Shown one piece after another: positions 1 through 5,657 of a stretch of DNA of 5,873 nt (positions are counted from its first letter, which is position 1; each line of letters starts with the position of its first letter). The position numbers were made by a program, and so were the translations under genes. The notes below the pieces were generated by a model. It was given only the letters and a program-made list of their open reading frames with translations, was not told the DNA's origin and ran no database searches. This DNA is from Psychroflexus sp. (GTDB taxonomy: Bacteria; Bacteroidota; Bacteroidia; Flavobacteriales; Flavobacteriaceae): assembly GCA_003565575.1 (NCBI GenBank), contig PXBV01000071.1, positions 1-5,873 of the forward strand, read 5' to 3'.

Positions 1-863
1 CCCCAAACAATCTCTCTATAAATATCCACATTTTCAGTGACTTGCAGAACATGATCATAAAGGTCTGCTATGTATGCTTTTGTAGAGGCGTCATACAATA
101 CGTGTTTGGATAATTGCAGTTTGTTTATAAGTTCTTTAATAGGAAAAATAGCCTTTCTAATGCTTAAAATTTCACGTTTCAGTAACTGAATTTCTGCCGT
201 AGAAGCATTGTTGGCGTCAAGTAAAATCCTGTCTTCTAAATCTTGGGTTTTTTCTTCTATTGTTTCAATTACATTATAATAATTATCTACAACTGCATCT
301 ATAAGTGCGTAAAAGAGATAATCTGTTCCTCTCATACGTATTCTACCCGTTTTATTATGAAGACGCTCACGAATGGAATTGAAAATCAAATCTTGTGACT
401 GTTGAAAAGAAATAATATAAGACCTATTAAAAACAAGTCCAAAGTGATTTTTGATGAGTAAGCCAGCTTCATTGTGAAAAATCATTTTCAAAGCAAAGAA
501 GACATAATTATCAAATTCATCTAGTTTAGGTCTTTGCTTTGTATTGGCAATGTCCTCTAGGATAAGAGGATGTAAGTTGAGTAAGTTGCCAAGTTTTGCA
601 AGTTCTTCAACATTATGAACCCCTACAAAGTTAATCCAGTGTTTAAATTCTGTTTCGTGGGTGATTAATTCAAGGACTTTTTCAACAGGACAATTGTTGT
701 GATAAATTACTTTTTCTTCGTTATAACTAATGACATTGATAACCGTTTCTTCGGTTGTTTCTTCACCTATATAGGTAATTTTACCCGGAATTTGGTTTTG
801 AATAGGTTTTCTTTTCAATCTGAGATTGCTTGTAGACCTCAAATGTTTTAGACTTTTATGCAC
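1..863 (-). CDS. corA: CorA-type Mg2+/divalent cation transporter, C-terminus cut by window edge
   Basis: CorA proteins are homopentameric inner-membrane channels that admit Mg2+ (and Co2+ or Ni2+) down the membrane potential. The 287 complete codons visible here cover the cytoplasmic funnel domain: WINFVG at residues 76-81, the family-typical HPLILEDIANTKQRPK at 98-113 followed by DEFDNY, then a long helical region and ADLYDHV before the break at YREIVW. Flavobacterial CorA proteins run about 350 residues, so roughly 65 are missing, including both transmembrane helices and the GMN pore motif. The frame is open without interruption to the edge. The start is uncertain. I chose GTG at 863-861, which overlaps the end of the upstream gene by 8 bases; an in-frame TTG four codons upstream is an alternative, and no clear ribosome binding site decides it. 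The overlap suggests cotranscription and coupled translation with the 135-residue hypothetical protein. Family assignment is firm; ion selectivity is not visible. Confidence 0.93.
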   Translation of the reverse strand, partial: MHKSLKHLRSTSNLRLKRKPIQNQIPGKITYIGEETTEETVINVISYNEEKVIYHNNCPVEKVLELITHETEFKHWINFVGVHNVEELAKLGNLLNLHPLILEDIANTKQRPKLDEFDNYVFFALKMIFHNEAGLLIKNHFGLVFNRSYIISFQQSQDLIFNSIRERLHNKTGRIRMRGTDYLFYALIDAVVDNYYNVIETIEEKTQDLEDRILLDANNASTAEIQLLKREILSIRKAIFPIKELINKLQLSKHVLYDASTKAYIADLYDHVLQVTENVDIYREIVW

Positions 864-1263
864 TGTGTTTTTCAAAATGGTCGAGTTGGCTTTGTAAGCG
901 TTCTTTGGTCAAATTAATGATTCTCTTATTAACTTCAGAAGAATTTTCGCTGTAGAATTTATATTCATCTAAAGTGAAATGCCCCATAAAAATTCCTCTA
1001 ATTAAGTTTTTGAATTTGGAATCTTTTTTTACTGTATTCTCAATATATTTCAACTTTTCTTCTTTGCCCAGTTTGTGGAATACGTTCTTGTATCTTATAA
1101 TATATTTATTAAAGATCGAAAGAATCATTTCATTTTGAAATTTTGAAATAGGTCTTAAGGTTGAATTTTGAAAGGATTCTAAACTTAGTGTAGATTGATC
1201 AACTTTTGCATTTGGAATTTCTACACGGATTGATAAAAGTTGCTCATCTCTTAGAGTCATCAT
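856..1263 (-). CDS. Conserved hypothetical protein (135 aa) upstream of corA
   Basis: This is a soluble, charged, mostly helical-looking protein with no signal peptide and no membrane segment. It begins with two consecutive ATG codons (1263 and 1260), and either could be the true start. The N-terminal part has RDEQLLSIRVEIPNAK, followed by a FQNSTLRP segment and a Lys/Glu-rich C-terminal half ending in RLQSQLDHFEKHSA. I recall similar small flavobacterial proteins being auto-labelled 'glyoxalase', but I see no vicinal-oxygen-chelate metal-ligand pattern here and would not transfer that name. The gene begins a two-gene unit: its stop codon lies inside the start of corA, with an 8-base overlap. 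It lies downstream of a strong terminator, so it probably has its own promoter in the 1264-1342 gap, although I could not pick one out. Function unknown; a role linked to CorA is only inferred from the overlap. Confidence 0.85.
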   Translation of the reverse strand: MMTLRDEQLLSIRVEIPNAKVDQSTLSLESFQNSTLRPISKFQNEMILSIFNKYIIRYKNVFHKLGKEEKLKYIENTVKKDSKFKNLIRGIFMGHFTLDEYKFYSENSSEVNKRIINLTKERLQSQLDHFEKHSA

Positions 1264-1342
1264 ATATTTTTTACTAAAATAAGAAAATCTTTTCTTTAGA
1301 AAATAAATTTAAAAACATATCCATTTCTAAATTTATTAAAAT

Positions 1343-1422
1343 AAAAAAGCTGTTCTCAAAATTTATCTTTCAGCTAATTCTAATTAAATTCGAATTTAAG
1401 ATAAAGAGAGAACAGCTTTTTT
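1343..1422 (-). terminator. Long nested hairpin terminator, possibly bidirectional
   Basis: The arms AAAAAAGCTGTTCTC (1343-1357) and GAGAACAGCTTTTTT (1408-1422) are perfectly complementary over 15 bp. Read on the minus strand, the hairpin ends in a run of six T, so it should terminate the receptor-lipoprotein transcript, whose last stop codon is 33 bases upstream. The plus strand also ends in seven T (1417-1423), so the element could work in both directions, but no plus-strand gene is seen. The 50-base loop is unusually large. It contains a second perfect 8-bp stem, TTTATCTT (1362-1369) with AAGATAAA (1398-1405), and a 12-bp palindrome, AAATTCGAATTT (1386-1397). Structure is directly visible; function is inferred. 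Confidence 0.8.
1386..1397. repeat. 12-bp perfect palindrome in the terminator loop
   Basis: AAATTCGAATTT is its own reverse complement and lies at the tip of the nested hairpin. It may only be the apical part of the RNA structure, or it may be a protein-binding site near the promoter of the downstream hypothetical-corA pair. Nothing in the sequence decides between these. Confidence 0.4.
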
Positions 1423-1454
1423 TGAAATGCTGAAGTTGAACTGCTATGATTTTT

Positions 1455-2021
1455 TTAATCTATGGTTACATTAAAGACGACTTCAATGTCCGTATCTCCT
1501 CCAACTACTGAAGAAAATACACCTTCATTAGCTCCTTCAGCAAATTTATTGCCTTCGTGAATTAATAAAATTGTCATGTTTCCAGTACTAGCAGCTTCTG
1601 TTACTAGCCTGAATTCAACCCCAATAGGATTTCCATCACCATCTTGGTCTAGATATTCAGTAGTTAGATTCAATCCAGAACTCGAAACAAAAAATATTTG
1701 GTGTTCATCATCTTCCTCGATGATTTCTTCAGTTACGTTTTCTACAGGTGTATCATTTTCATTTAAAAATTCTAATCTACCTGTATAAGTTGTATTTGCA
1801 TCTAGGTTATTAGTCATTACTTGAGCATTAGCACCATCACCATCTAGATCTCTGTAAGAAAATTTTAATTCTTCTGTACCACCTTCAGCGGTTAAAAAGA
1901 CGTTGAGTGTTGTAATTTCTTCTTGCTCTAGAACTACTTCTGGTGCATCGTCATCATTAGAACATGCACTAAAAGTAAGAACTGCGAGTAGGCTTAAGCT
2001 TAATAATTTGATTGTTTTCAT
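1455..2021 (-). CDS. Acidic surface-type lipoprotein with two DxDGDG loops, receptor partner
   Basis: A 188-residue lipoprotein: a hydrophobic signal ends in FSAC, with Cys20 as the lipidated residue, followed by SNDDD, the kind of acidic tag associated with export of Bacteroidota lipoproteins to the cell surface. The mature part is strongly acidic and looks like beta-sandwich sequence. It contains an internal duplication: about residues 52-88 and 119-156 align, each with a strand, an Asp-rich loop (DLDGDG at 58-63, DQDGDG at 125-130) and a strand ending in hydrophobic residues plus a Glu. A very acidic linker (VTEEIIEEDDE) joins the halves. DxDGDG loops often bind Ca2+ or other divalent cations. 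I recall flavobacterial relatives carrying the uninformative label 'type 1 periplasmic binding fold superfamily protein'. The start lies 20 bases after the receptor stop codon, so it is almost certainly cotranscribed and probably an accessory to the receptor. Substrate unknown. Confidence 0.88.
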   Translation of the reverse strand: MKTIKLLSLSLLAVLTFSACSNDDDAPEVVLEQEEITTLNVFLTAEGGTEELKFSYRDLDGDGANAQVMTNNLDANTTYTGRLEFLNENDTPVENVTEEIIEEDDEHQIFFVSSSGLNLTTEYLDQDGDGNPIGVEFRLVTEAASTGNMTILLIHEGNKFAEGANEGVFSSVVGGDTDIEVVFNVTID

Positions 2022-2041
2022 AGTTTTAATTTTAATTTGTG

Positions 2042-4456
2042 TTAATAATTGAGTTTTAATTGTAACATAGCATTAGTGCCAACTTCATCGGCATAAAATC
2101 TTAAGGCATTGAGGTAATTTCTATAGGTTGTGTTTAACAGGTTGTTTATTATCAAATTGATGCTAAAACGTTTATTGTCGAACTCGAACTCCATACCTGT
2201 TCTCAAATTGAGTAAGTGATAAGAACTTGGTGGCGTGCTTATATCTACAAGAACGTTTTCAAAATCTCCAGTGCTACGGTTTACGATTTGCTGAGTGAAA
2301 TTATTATCTGGAAATCGATTCTGTTCTGCAATAAATTGACTATTTAAGGACAGGAAAAAATGATTCCAATCAGCTTTTCTATAACTGAGCGTATTCGACA
2401 TATTAAAGGGAGGCATGTTTATGATCGCTTCATCTCTAGTAATATCTTGACCATTTACATAAGCGAAATTCGAAACAAAGTCAAAATCTTTATAAGCATA
2501 ACTAAGCCCCACATCAATTCCATATAATCGTGCATCGGTTTGTCTATACTGCCATATAGGAAAAGCGCCACGAATGGTAGATTCGATTCCACTTGGTTCC
2601 AACAAAATAAAATCATTTATAATGTTGTAAAATGGTTGAATATTGAAATCTAAGTTATTTAGTTCTCCTTGTAGCTCTGCACCAATTTTAAAAGATTGTT
2701 CAGAGTTCAATTGAAGATCTCCAAGTTCAATTCTAGCTAAACTATGGTGTAGACCATCGCTAAATAACTCTGAAGGATTTGGAGCTCTACTGGCCGAACT
2801 TAAATTTGCAGTGAACTTCCAATTATTTTTAAAAGTGTGTGTCCCGCCAATAGTTCCAGAAAAATTGTGATAGTCGAAAGTTGGATTGGTCAAAATTTGT
2901 CTTCCTTGTGCTTCTTCAATTTCAAATTGTGGATAAAGCTGATTGTAATTTTGACTTTCCCATCTGGATATTCTATAAAATTTTTGAGCATCAATAGTGT
3001 TAAAATCATATCTAACACCAGCATCTAGTTCCCATGTATCTGTCAATTTATAGTCTGTGGTTGCAAAAAAACCAGCGGTGTACATATCATAATCAGGAAT
3101 AAGTCGACGAACCCCTGTCTCACCGCTAGGAAAATTGGTTTGAGCATTAAGTTCTATACCAAAATGAGAATCAAACTTTTCTGGAGCAGTCCATTCCAAT
3201 TGTGCCAATATGCTGTGTGTTTTTAAATTCATGTCCATTGCTGGAGTATCTCTGCGATCGCCTATTCTTACATCAAATTCTAACCTATCATTATTTTGAA
3301 ATGAATATTGAAGATTGACTTCTCCAATACCTTTGAGCTTTTTGAATGTATTTAATCTGAAAATTTGATGAGTAACTTCCTGTTTAGGACTATTTATGGA
3401 GTATGAGAAATCTTCTGTAACAAAGGGAATAGGTCTATTTATTGATGCCACAAGATCTGTTATATTTCCAATGTGTGAAGACCTTAAAATTCCAATCTTA
3501 GAATTGGTTAATTTATAACTGAAATCAATTCCGTAGTCAATTTTATTAAGTCCAACTCCGAGACTGAAATTATTTTCCCTTTGACCAGTGTTGGTAAGTT
3601 GATAATCGGGAGCATTTAAATCGCCAAGCCGTTTTAAGCTTCCTTGAATTCTATAGTTGAATCCATTCGAATTTGCTTTTATCAGGCTTGAAGATAAAGT
3701 TCCTCCACGACCATTGGTAGCGCCTGTTAATATGGTTTTACCCATTAAAGTGTCTTTTAAAGGTGCTTTTTGAGGTTCTACTACTATGGTTCCACCCACT
3801 GCATCACCGCCATATTTTAGAGCAGAAGCTCCTTTAATAATAGTGACATTTGCTGCAGAATTAATATCAATATTTGGCGCATGGTCTTCTCCCCATTGTT
3901 GGTCATGAAGTCTTACGTTATCATTAATTATGAGAACTCTAGAGCTATGAAGCCCATTGATGATTGGTTTCACTATAGCGCTTCCAGTATTTAGAGAAGA
4001 AACACCACTTATGGTTTTAAGTGCATCTCCTAAAGACGCATTACTAAAACCTTCAAGCTCTTCAGTTTTTAATTGTTTAGTAATAGACGAATTAAGATTG
4101 GGTTCATAAAGTTTCCCTTTAAGCAGAATTTCATTAAGTTCTTCTAAGTGGTGTTCTAGACGGAAGTTGATTTTGGTGTTTTCAGTAAGATTTATCTTCT
4201 TAGATTGTGGTTCACAATAAGGATGAGAAACTTTTATAGTAACCATGCCTTTGCAGACATCTTCTAGTGTATAATTTCCATTCTTATCACTGTAAGCAAC
4301 AACCGAAGAGCCTTCAAGACTTATTACAGCTCCTTGAAGCATGGTGTTATCATGGATATCTATGATTTGTCCAGAGATTGAAATATTGCAATCTTGGGCA
4401 ATAACAATAAGATGTACAAAAAATAAAAAGCACAAAAGACTTAACTTCTGAAACAT
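2042..4456 (-). CDS. TonB-dependent outer-membrane receptor, ZnuD-like plug
   Basis: An 804-residue outer-membrane active transporter powered by TonB-ExbB-ExbD. A signal peptide (residues 1 to about 20, ending VIAQ) is followed by a carboxypeptidase-regulatory-like beta domain (about 24-100) that is common in Bacteroidota receptors and here holds three cysteines (23, 68, 81). The plug follows at about 118-230: LGDALKTISGV, then INGLHSSRVLIINDNVRL, HDQQWGEDHAPNID (184-197), and KGASALKYGGDAVGGTIVV. The rest is a beta-barrel with RAPNPSELFSDGLHH near 560-572 and a C-terminal strand ending in Tyr, as in outer-membrane proteins. There is no SusD partner, which argues against a polysaccharide utilisation locus. 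The conserved plug stretch recalls ZnuD-like zinc receptors, where a similar DHA segment occurs. With the His/Cys-containing protein upstream and the Asp-rich lipoprotein downstream, I infer a metal or metal-complex substrate, but the sequence does not prove it. Length and reading frame look intact. Confidence 0.93.
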   Translation of the reverse strand: MFQKLSLLCFLFFVHLIVIAQDCNISISGQIIDIHDNTMLQGAVISLEGSSVVAYSDKNGNYTLEDVCKGMVTIKVSHPYCEPQSKKINLTENTKINFRLEHHLEELNEILLKGKLYEPNLNSSITKQLKTEELEGFSNASLGDALKTISGVSSLNTGSAIVKPIINGLHSSRVLIINDNVRLHDQQWGEDHAPNIDINSAANVTIIKGASALKYGGDAVGGTIVVEPQKAPLKDTLMGKTILTGATNGRGGTLSSSLIKANSNGFNYRIQGSLKRLGDLNAPDYQLTNTGQRENNFSLGVGLNKIDYGIDFSYKLTNSKIGILRSSHIGNITDLVASINRPIPFVTEDFSYSINSPKQEVTHQIFRLNTFKKLKGIGEVNLQYSFQNNDRLEFDVRIGDRRDTPAMDMNLKTHSILAQLEWTAPEKFDSHFGIELNAQTNFPSGETGVRRLIPDYDMYTAGFFATTDYKLTDTWELDAGVRYDFNTIDAQKFYRISRWESQNYNQLYPQFEIEEAQGRQILTNPTFDYHNFSGTIGGTHTFKNNWKFTANLSSASRAPNPSELFSDGLHHSLARIELGDLQLNSEQSFKIGAELQGELNNLDFNIQPFYNIINDFILLEPSGIESTIRGAFPIWQYRQTDARLYGIDVGLSYAYKDFDFVSNFAYVNGQDITRDEAIINMPPFNMSNTLSYRKADWNHFFLSLNSQFIAEQNRFPDNNFTQQIVNRSTGDFENVLVDISTPPSSYHLLNLRTGMEFEFDNKRFSINLIINNLLNTTYRNYLNALRFYADEVGTNAMLQLKLNY

Positions 4457-4464
4457 AAAATAGG

Positions 4465-4516
4465 ATTAAACTAGTGTAAAAACTAAAATTAGGGTCTAAC
4501 TTTAAACTAGTTTAAA
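4465..4516. promoter_or_regulatory. Candidate operator: palindrome plus near-copy upstream of the receptor
   Basis: TTTAAACTAGTTTAAA at 4501-4516 is a perfect 16-bp palindrome overlapping the stop codon of the small exported protein gene. ATTAAACTAGTGTAAA at 4465-4480 matches it at 14 of 16 positions, 36 bases away, and begins 9 bases upstream of the receptor ATG. The hexamer AAACTA occurs at 4468, 4480 and 4504, spaced 12 and 24 bases apart, as if on one face of the helix. Paired dyads of this kind are typical of dimeric repressor sites. As RNA the palindrome would form only a weak A:U stem, so a DNA-level role is more plausible. The regulator is unknown, and AT-rich composition makes chance similarity a real alternative. 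Confidence 0.4.
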
Positions 4517-4828
4517 AGGAGGAGGTTTATTGTAGTATTTACCTGTATGGTAGGAAATGACAGGAATACCTTTAAAAAATGAAATAGAAGTGTTTTCTAA
4601 TAGTTCTACTATCTGAGTATTCGATACTTTTAAATTTGGAGAAACAAAATAAACATCATCTTGTGTTGATAACACGTATTCATCACAAGTATCACAATGT
4701 TCTATTGAAGAAAAATCGTTTTCAAACAAATGACTTAATGCATGGGCATTTACAACAGTAGTTGTAAAAATCATGAATAGGAAAACACTAAGAAATTGTT
4801 TAAGTTTCAAATTTTTAATTTTTCGCAA
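4502..4828 (-). CDS. Small exported protein with HxxxH and HCxxC motifs
   Basis: Up to 108 residues with a signal peptide (basic KIKNLKLK, hydrophobic FLSVFLFMIF, likely cleavage after VNA or NAHA). The mature protein begins with a cluster of possible metal ligands: His29 and His33 (HALSH), then His44, Cys45 and Cys48 (EHCDTCDEY). It ends in a proline-rich NKPPPF tail. I do not recognise a named family. The layout, a short signal-bearing protein with His/Cys pairs and a proline-rich end beside a TonB receptor, resembles DUF2946-like proteins of proteobacteria, but that is analogy only. No ATG precedes the signal peptide. TTG at 4828 gives the longest frame; TTG at 4810 would give a tidy MKLKQFLSVFLF signal; ATG at 4774 would remove much of it. 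The gene ends 45 bases before the receptor, in the same direction, so it is probably part of its operon. A periplasmic metal-binding or sensing role is inferred. Confidence 0.75.
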   Translation of the reverse strand: MRKIKNLKLKQFLSVFLFMIFTTTVVNAHALSHLFENDFSSIEHCDTCDEYVLSTQDDVYFVSPNLKVSNTQIVELLENTSISFFKGIPVISYHTGKYYNKPPPFKLV

Positions 4829-4833
4829 ATCTA
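4826..4833 (-). promoter_or_regulatory. Possible -7 box TAGATTTG at the start of the small exported protein gene
   Basis: TAGATTTG fits the Bacteroidota -7 consensus TAnnTTTG exactly and lies in the 42-base gap after the DUF6787-like gene, but it overlaps the first candidate TTG start codon. If used, transcription would begin just inside the longest reading frame and favour the TTG at 4810. No TTG-type -33 element is seen at the usual spacing, so support is weak. Confidence 0.25.
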
Positions 4834-4870
4834 TAGTAAATCTTTGATATATCTATTTTTTATATTGATT

Positions 4871-5197
4871 TTATGATTGGTTAGAAAACAAAAACCCCAA
4901 ACCAAGCCTAGAAAGCATCTTCTTTTCAAAATTCCAAAAGAATTTATTTTGACCAAATAAAGTCCCTATAACAACTAAGAGCACTTGATAAATAGGAAAA
5001 ATAAGAAGAATTCTTAACGTAAAATAAAAAAAACCTCCCCAAAAATCTTCAGTAAAAGCCTCTCTAGACAATCCTAAAAAACTTAAGGCAGGTTTTGCAA
5101 GATATGCAGATAATGATCCCGTGATGGAGAAAACTACAAAAATAATAACCAATTGAAAGTTGGATTGGATGCCCCAGCGTTCTTTTAATTTTTTCAT
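4871..5197 (-). CDS. Small inner-membrane protein, DUF6787-like
   Basis: A 108-residue membrane protein of unknown function that matches my memory of the flavobacterial DUF6787 family: MKKLKERWGI at the start, a first hydrophobic helix at about 15-35 with ITGSLSAYLAKP, a second at about 57-80 with LLIFPIYQVLLVVIGTLFGQ, then FFWNFEKKMLSRLGLGF at the end. The frame is open upstream to an ATG at 5257, which would add 20 residues. I chose ATG 5197 because MKKLKERWGI is the family-typical beginning and because the longer form would overlap the preceding gene by 41 bases, whereas this one leaves a 19-base gap. It follows the SPOR and DUF6146-like genes in the same direction. No clear terminator separates it from the small exported protein gene 42 bases further on, so read-through is possible. 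The role is not known. Confidence 0.85.
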   Translation of the reverse strand: MKKLKERWGIQSNFQLVIIFVVFSITGSLSAYLAKPALSFLGLSREAFTEDFWGGFFYFTLRILLIFPIYQVLLVVIGTLFGQNKFFWNFEKKMLSRLGLGFLFSNQS

Positions 5198-5201
5198 TTT
5201 G

Positions 5202-5209
5202 CAAAAATA
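5202..5209 (-). promoter_or_regulatory. -7 box TATTTTTG immediately before the DUF6787-like gene
   Basis: TATTTTTG matches the Bacteroidota TAnnTTTG element exactly and ends four bases before the ATG at 5197, so a transcript from it would be leaderless or nearly so. The nearest upstream TTG (minus strand, 5225-5223) is only 13 bases away, shorter than the usual 17-23 spacing to a -33 element. It could be an internal promoter within the operon or a chance match in AT-rich sequence. Confidence 0.35.
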
Positions 5210-5216
5210 CAAAAGC

Positions 5217-5651
5217 TTATCGCAATCTCTGCCTATATTTTTCTTGAAAATAGACAAAATAAAAATATAATAAATAATTTACCTCGTACCCGTAATCTGT
5301 TTGAAAATCATAGTCTATAGCTAATGGATACAAATCGGCTCCAAATTGAGTAGGGTTGTTGGCTCTTAGGTTGTAATTGGTAACAAATATTTTATTTCTT
5401 TGTTCAAGAAATTTCTGGTCATAGTAACCTTGAGGAACTTGGGAAACTAACCAGGCAGTAAATCCAGGTTCCAAAATGATAATCTCATATTCCAAACTAT
5501 CATTAGCGATACGTACGGTATCATTTTCTATTTTTGAGTATTTAAAACTTTGATTGATCTCTGAAACCTTCATATCAGACTTGTTTTCCTGTTTTTTTAC
5601 TGAACAAGACAGGATGGAAAACAAAAAGACAAAAGGCAGAAGTAACTTCAT
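5217..5651 (-). CDS. Small lipoprotein, DUF6146-like
   Basis: A 144-residue lipoprotein: the signal MKLLLPFVFLFSILSC places the lipidated Cys at residue 16, followed by SVKKQENK. Lys rather than Asp after the Cys differs from the acidic tag on the receptor-linked lipoprotein, so it may face the periplasm. The mature domain contains YEIIILEPGFTAWLVSQVP, then GYYDQKFLEQRNKIFV, a stretch of aromatic and Asn residues, and a C-terminal DYGYEVNYLLYFYFVYFQEKY. I recognise these as DUF6146 hallmarks, a family of unknown function found in Flavobacteriia. The C-terminal aromatic stretch (about 119-140) is too polar at its start to be a clear transmembrane helix. The ATG lies 6 bases after the stop codon of the SPOR gene, a tight operon junction, and the DUF6787-like gene follows after 19 bases. 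Joint function in envelope maintenance is inferred from context only. Confidence 0.88.
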   Translation of the reverse strand: MKLLLPFVFLFSILSCSVKKQENKSDMKVSEINQSFKYSKIENDTVRIANDSLEYEIIILEPGFTAWLVSQVPQGYYDQKFLEQRNKIFVTNYNLRANNPTQFGADLYPLAIDYDFQTDYGYEVNYLLYFYFVYFQEKYRQRLR

Positions 5652-5657
5652 GATTTT

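Noticed and set aside
1..863. corA as a pseudogene because it lacks a stop codon and membrane helices
   Set aside because: The frame is intact to the window edge and the missing part is simply outside, so it is partial, not broken.
1281..1296. Inverted repeat AAGAAAATCTTTTCTT upstream of the 135-residue gene
   Set aside because: The arms are 7 bp of nearly pure A/T in a very AT-rich gap, with a 2-base centre; chance is a sufficient explanation.
1264..1342. Search for a promoter of the 135-residue gene and corA
   Set aside because: On the minus strand there are TATGTTTT and TATTTTAG, but none fits TAnnTTTG fully and there is no TTG at a suitable -33 spacing, so no promoter is called.
1576..1788. 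Open frame of 70 codons on the plus strand
   Set aside because: It lies fully inside the lipoprotein gene on the opposite strand; its Ser-rich product mirrors the acidic Asp/Glu codons there and matches no family I know.
2837..3028. Open frame of 63 codons on the plus strand
   Set aside because: It is antisense to the barrel region of the receptor, with no promoter or family resemblance; it is a shadow of the real gene.
2042..4456. Receptor as part of a SusCD glycan utilisation locus
   Set aside because: There is no SusD-like gene or glycoside hydrolase in the window, the protein is shorter than typical SusC proteins (about 1000 residues), and the downstream lipoprotein is far too short for SusD.
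4829..4870. Possible terminator between the DUF6787-like gene and the small exported protein gene
   Set aside because: The only symmetry is the 8-bp GATATATC with no stem-loop and no T-tract behind a stem; read-through cannot be excluded.
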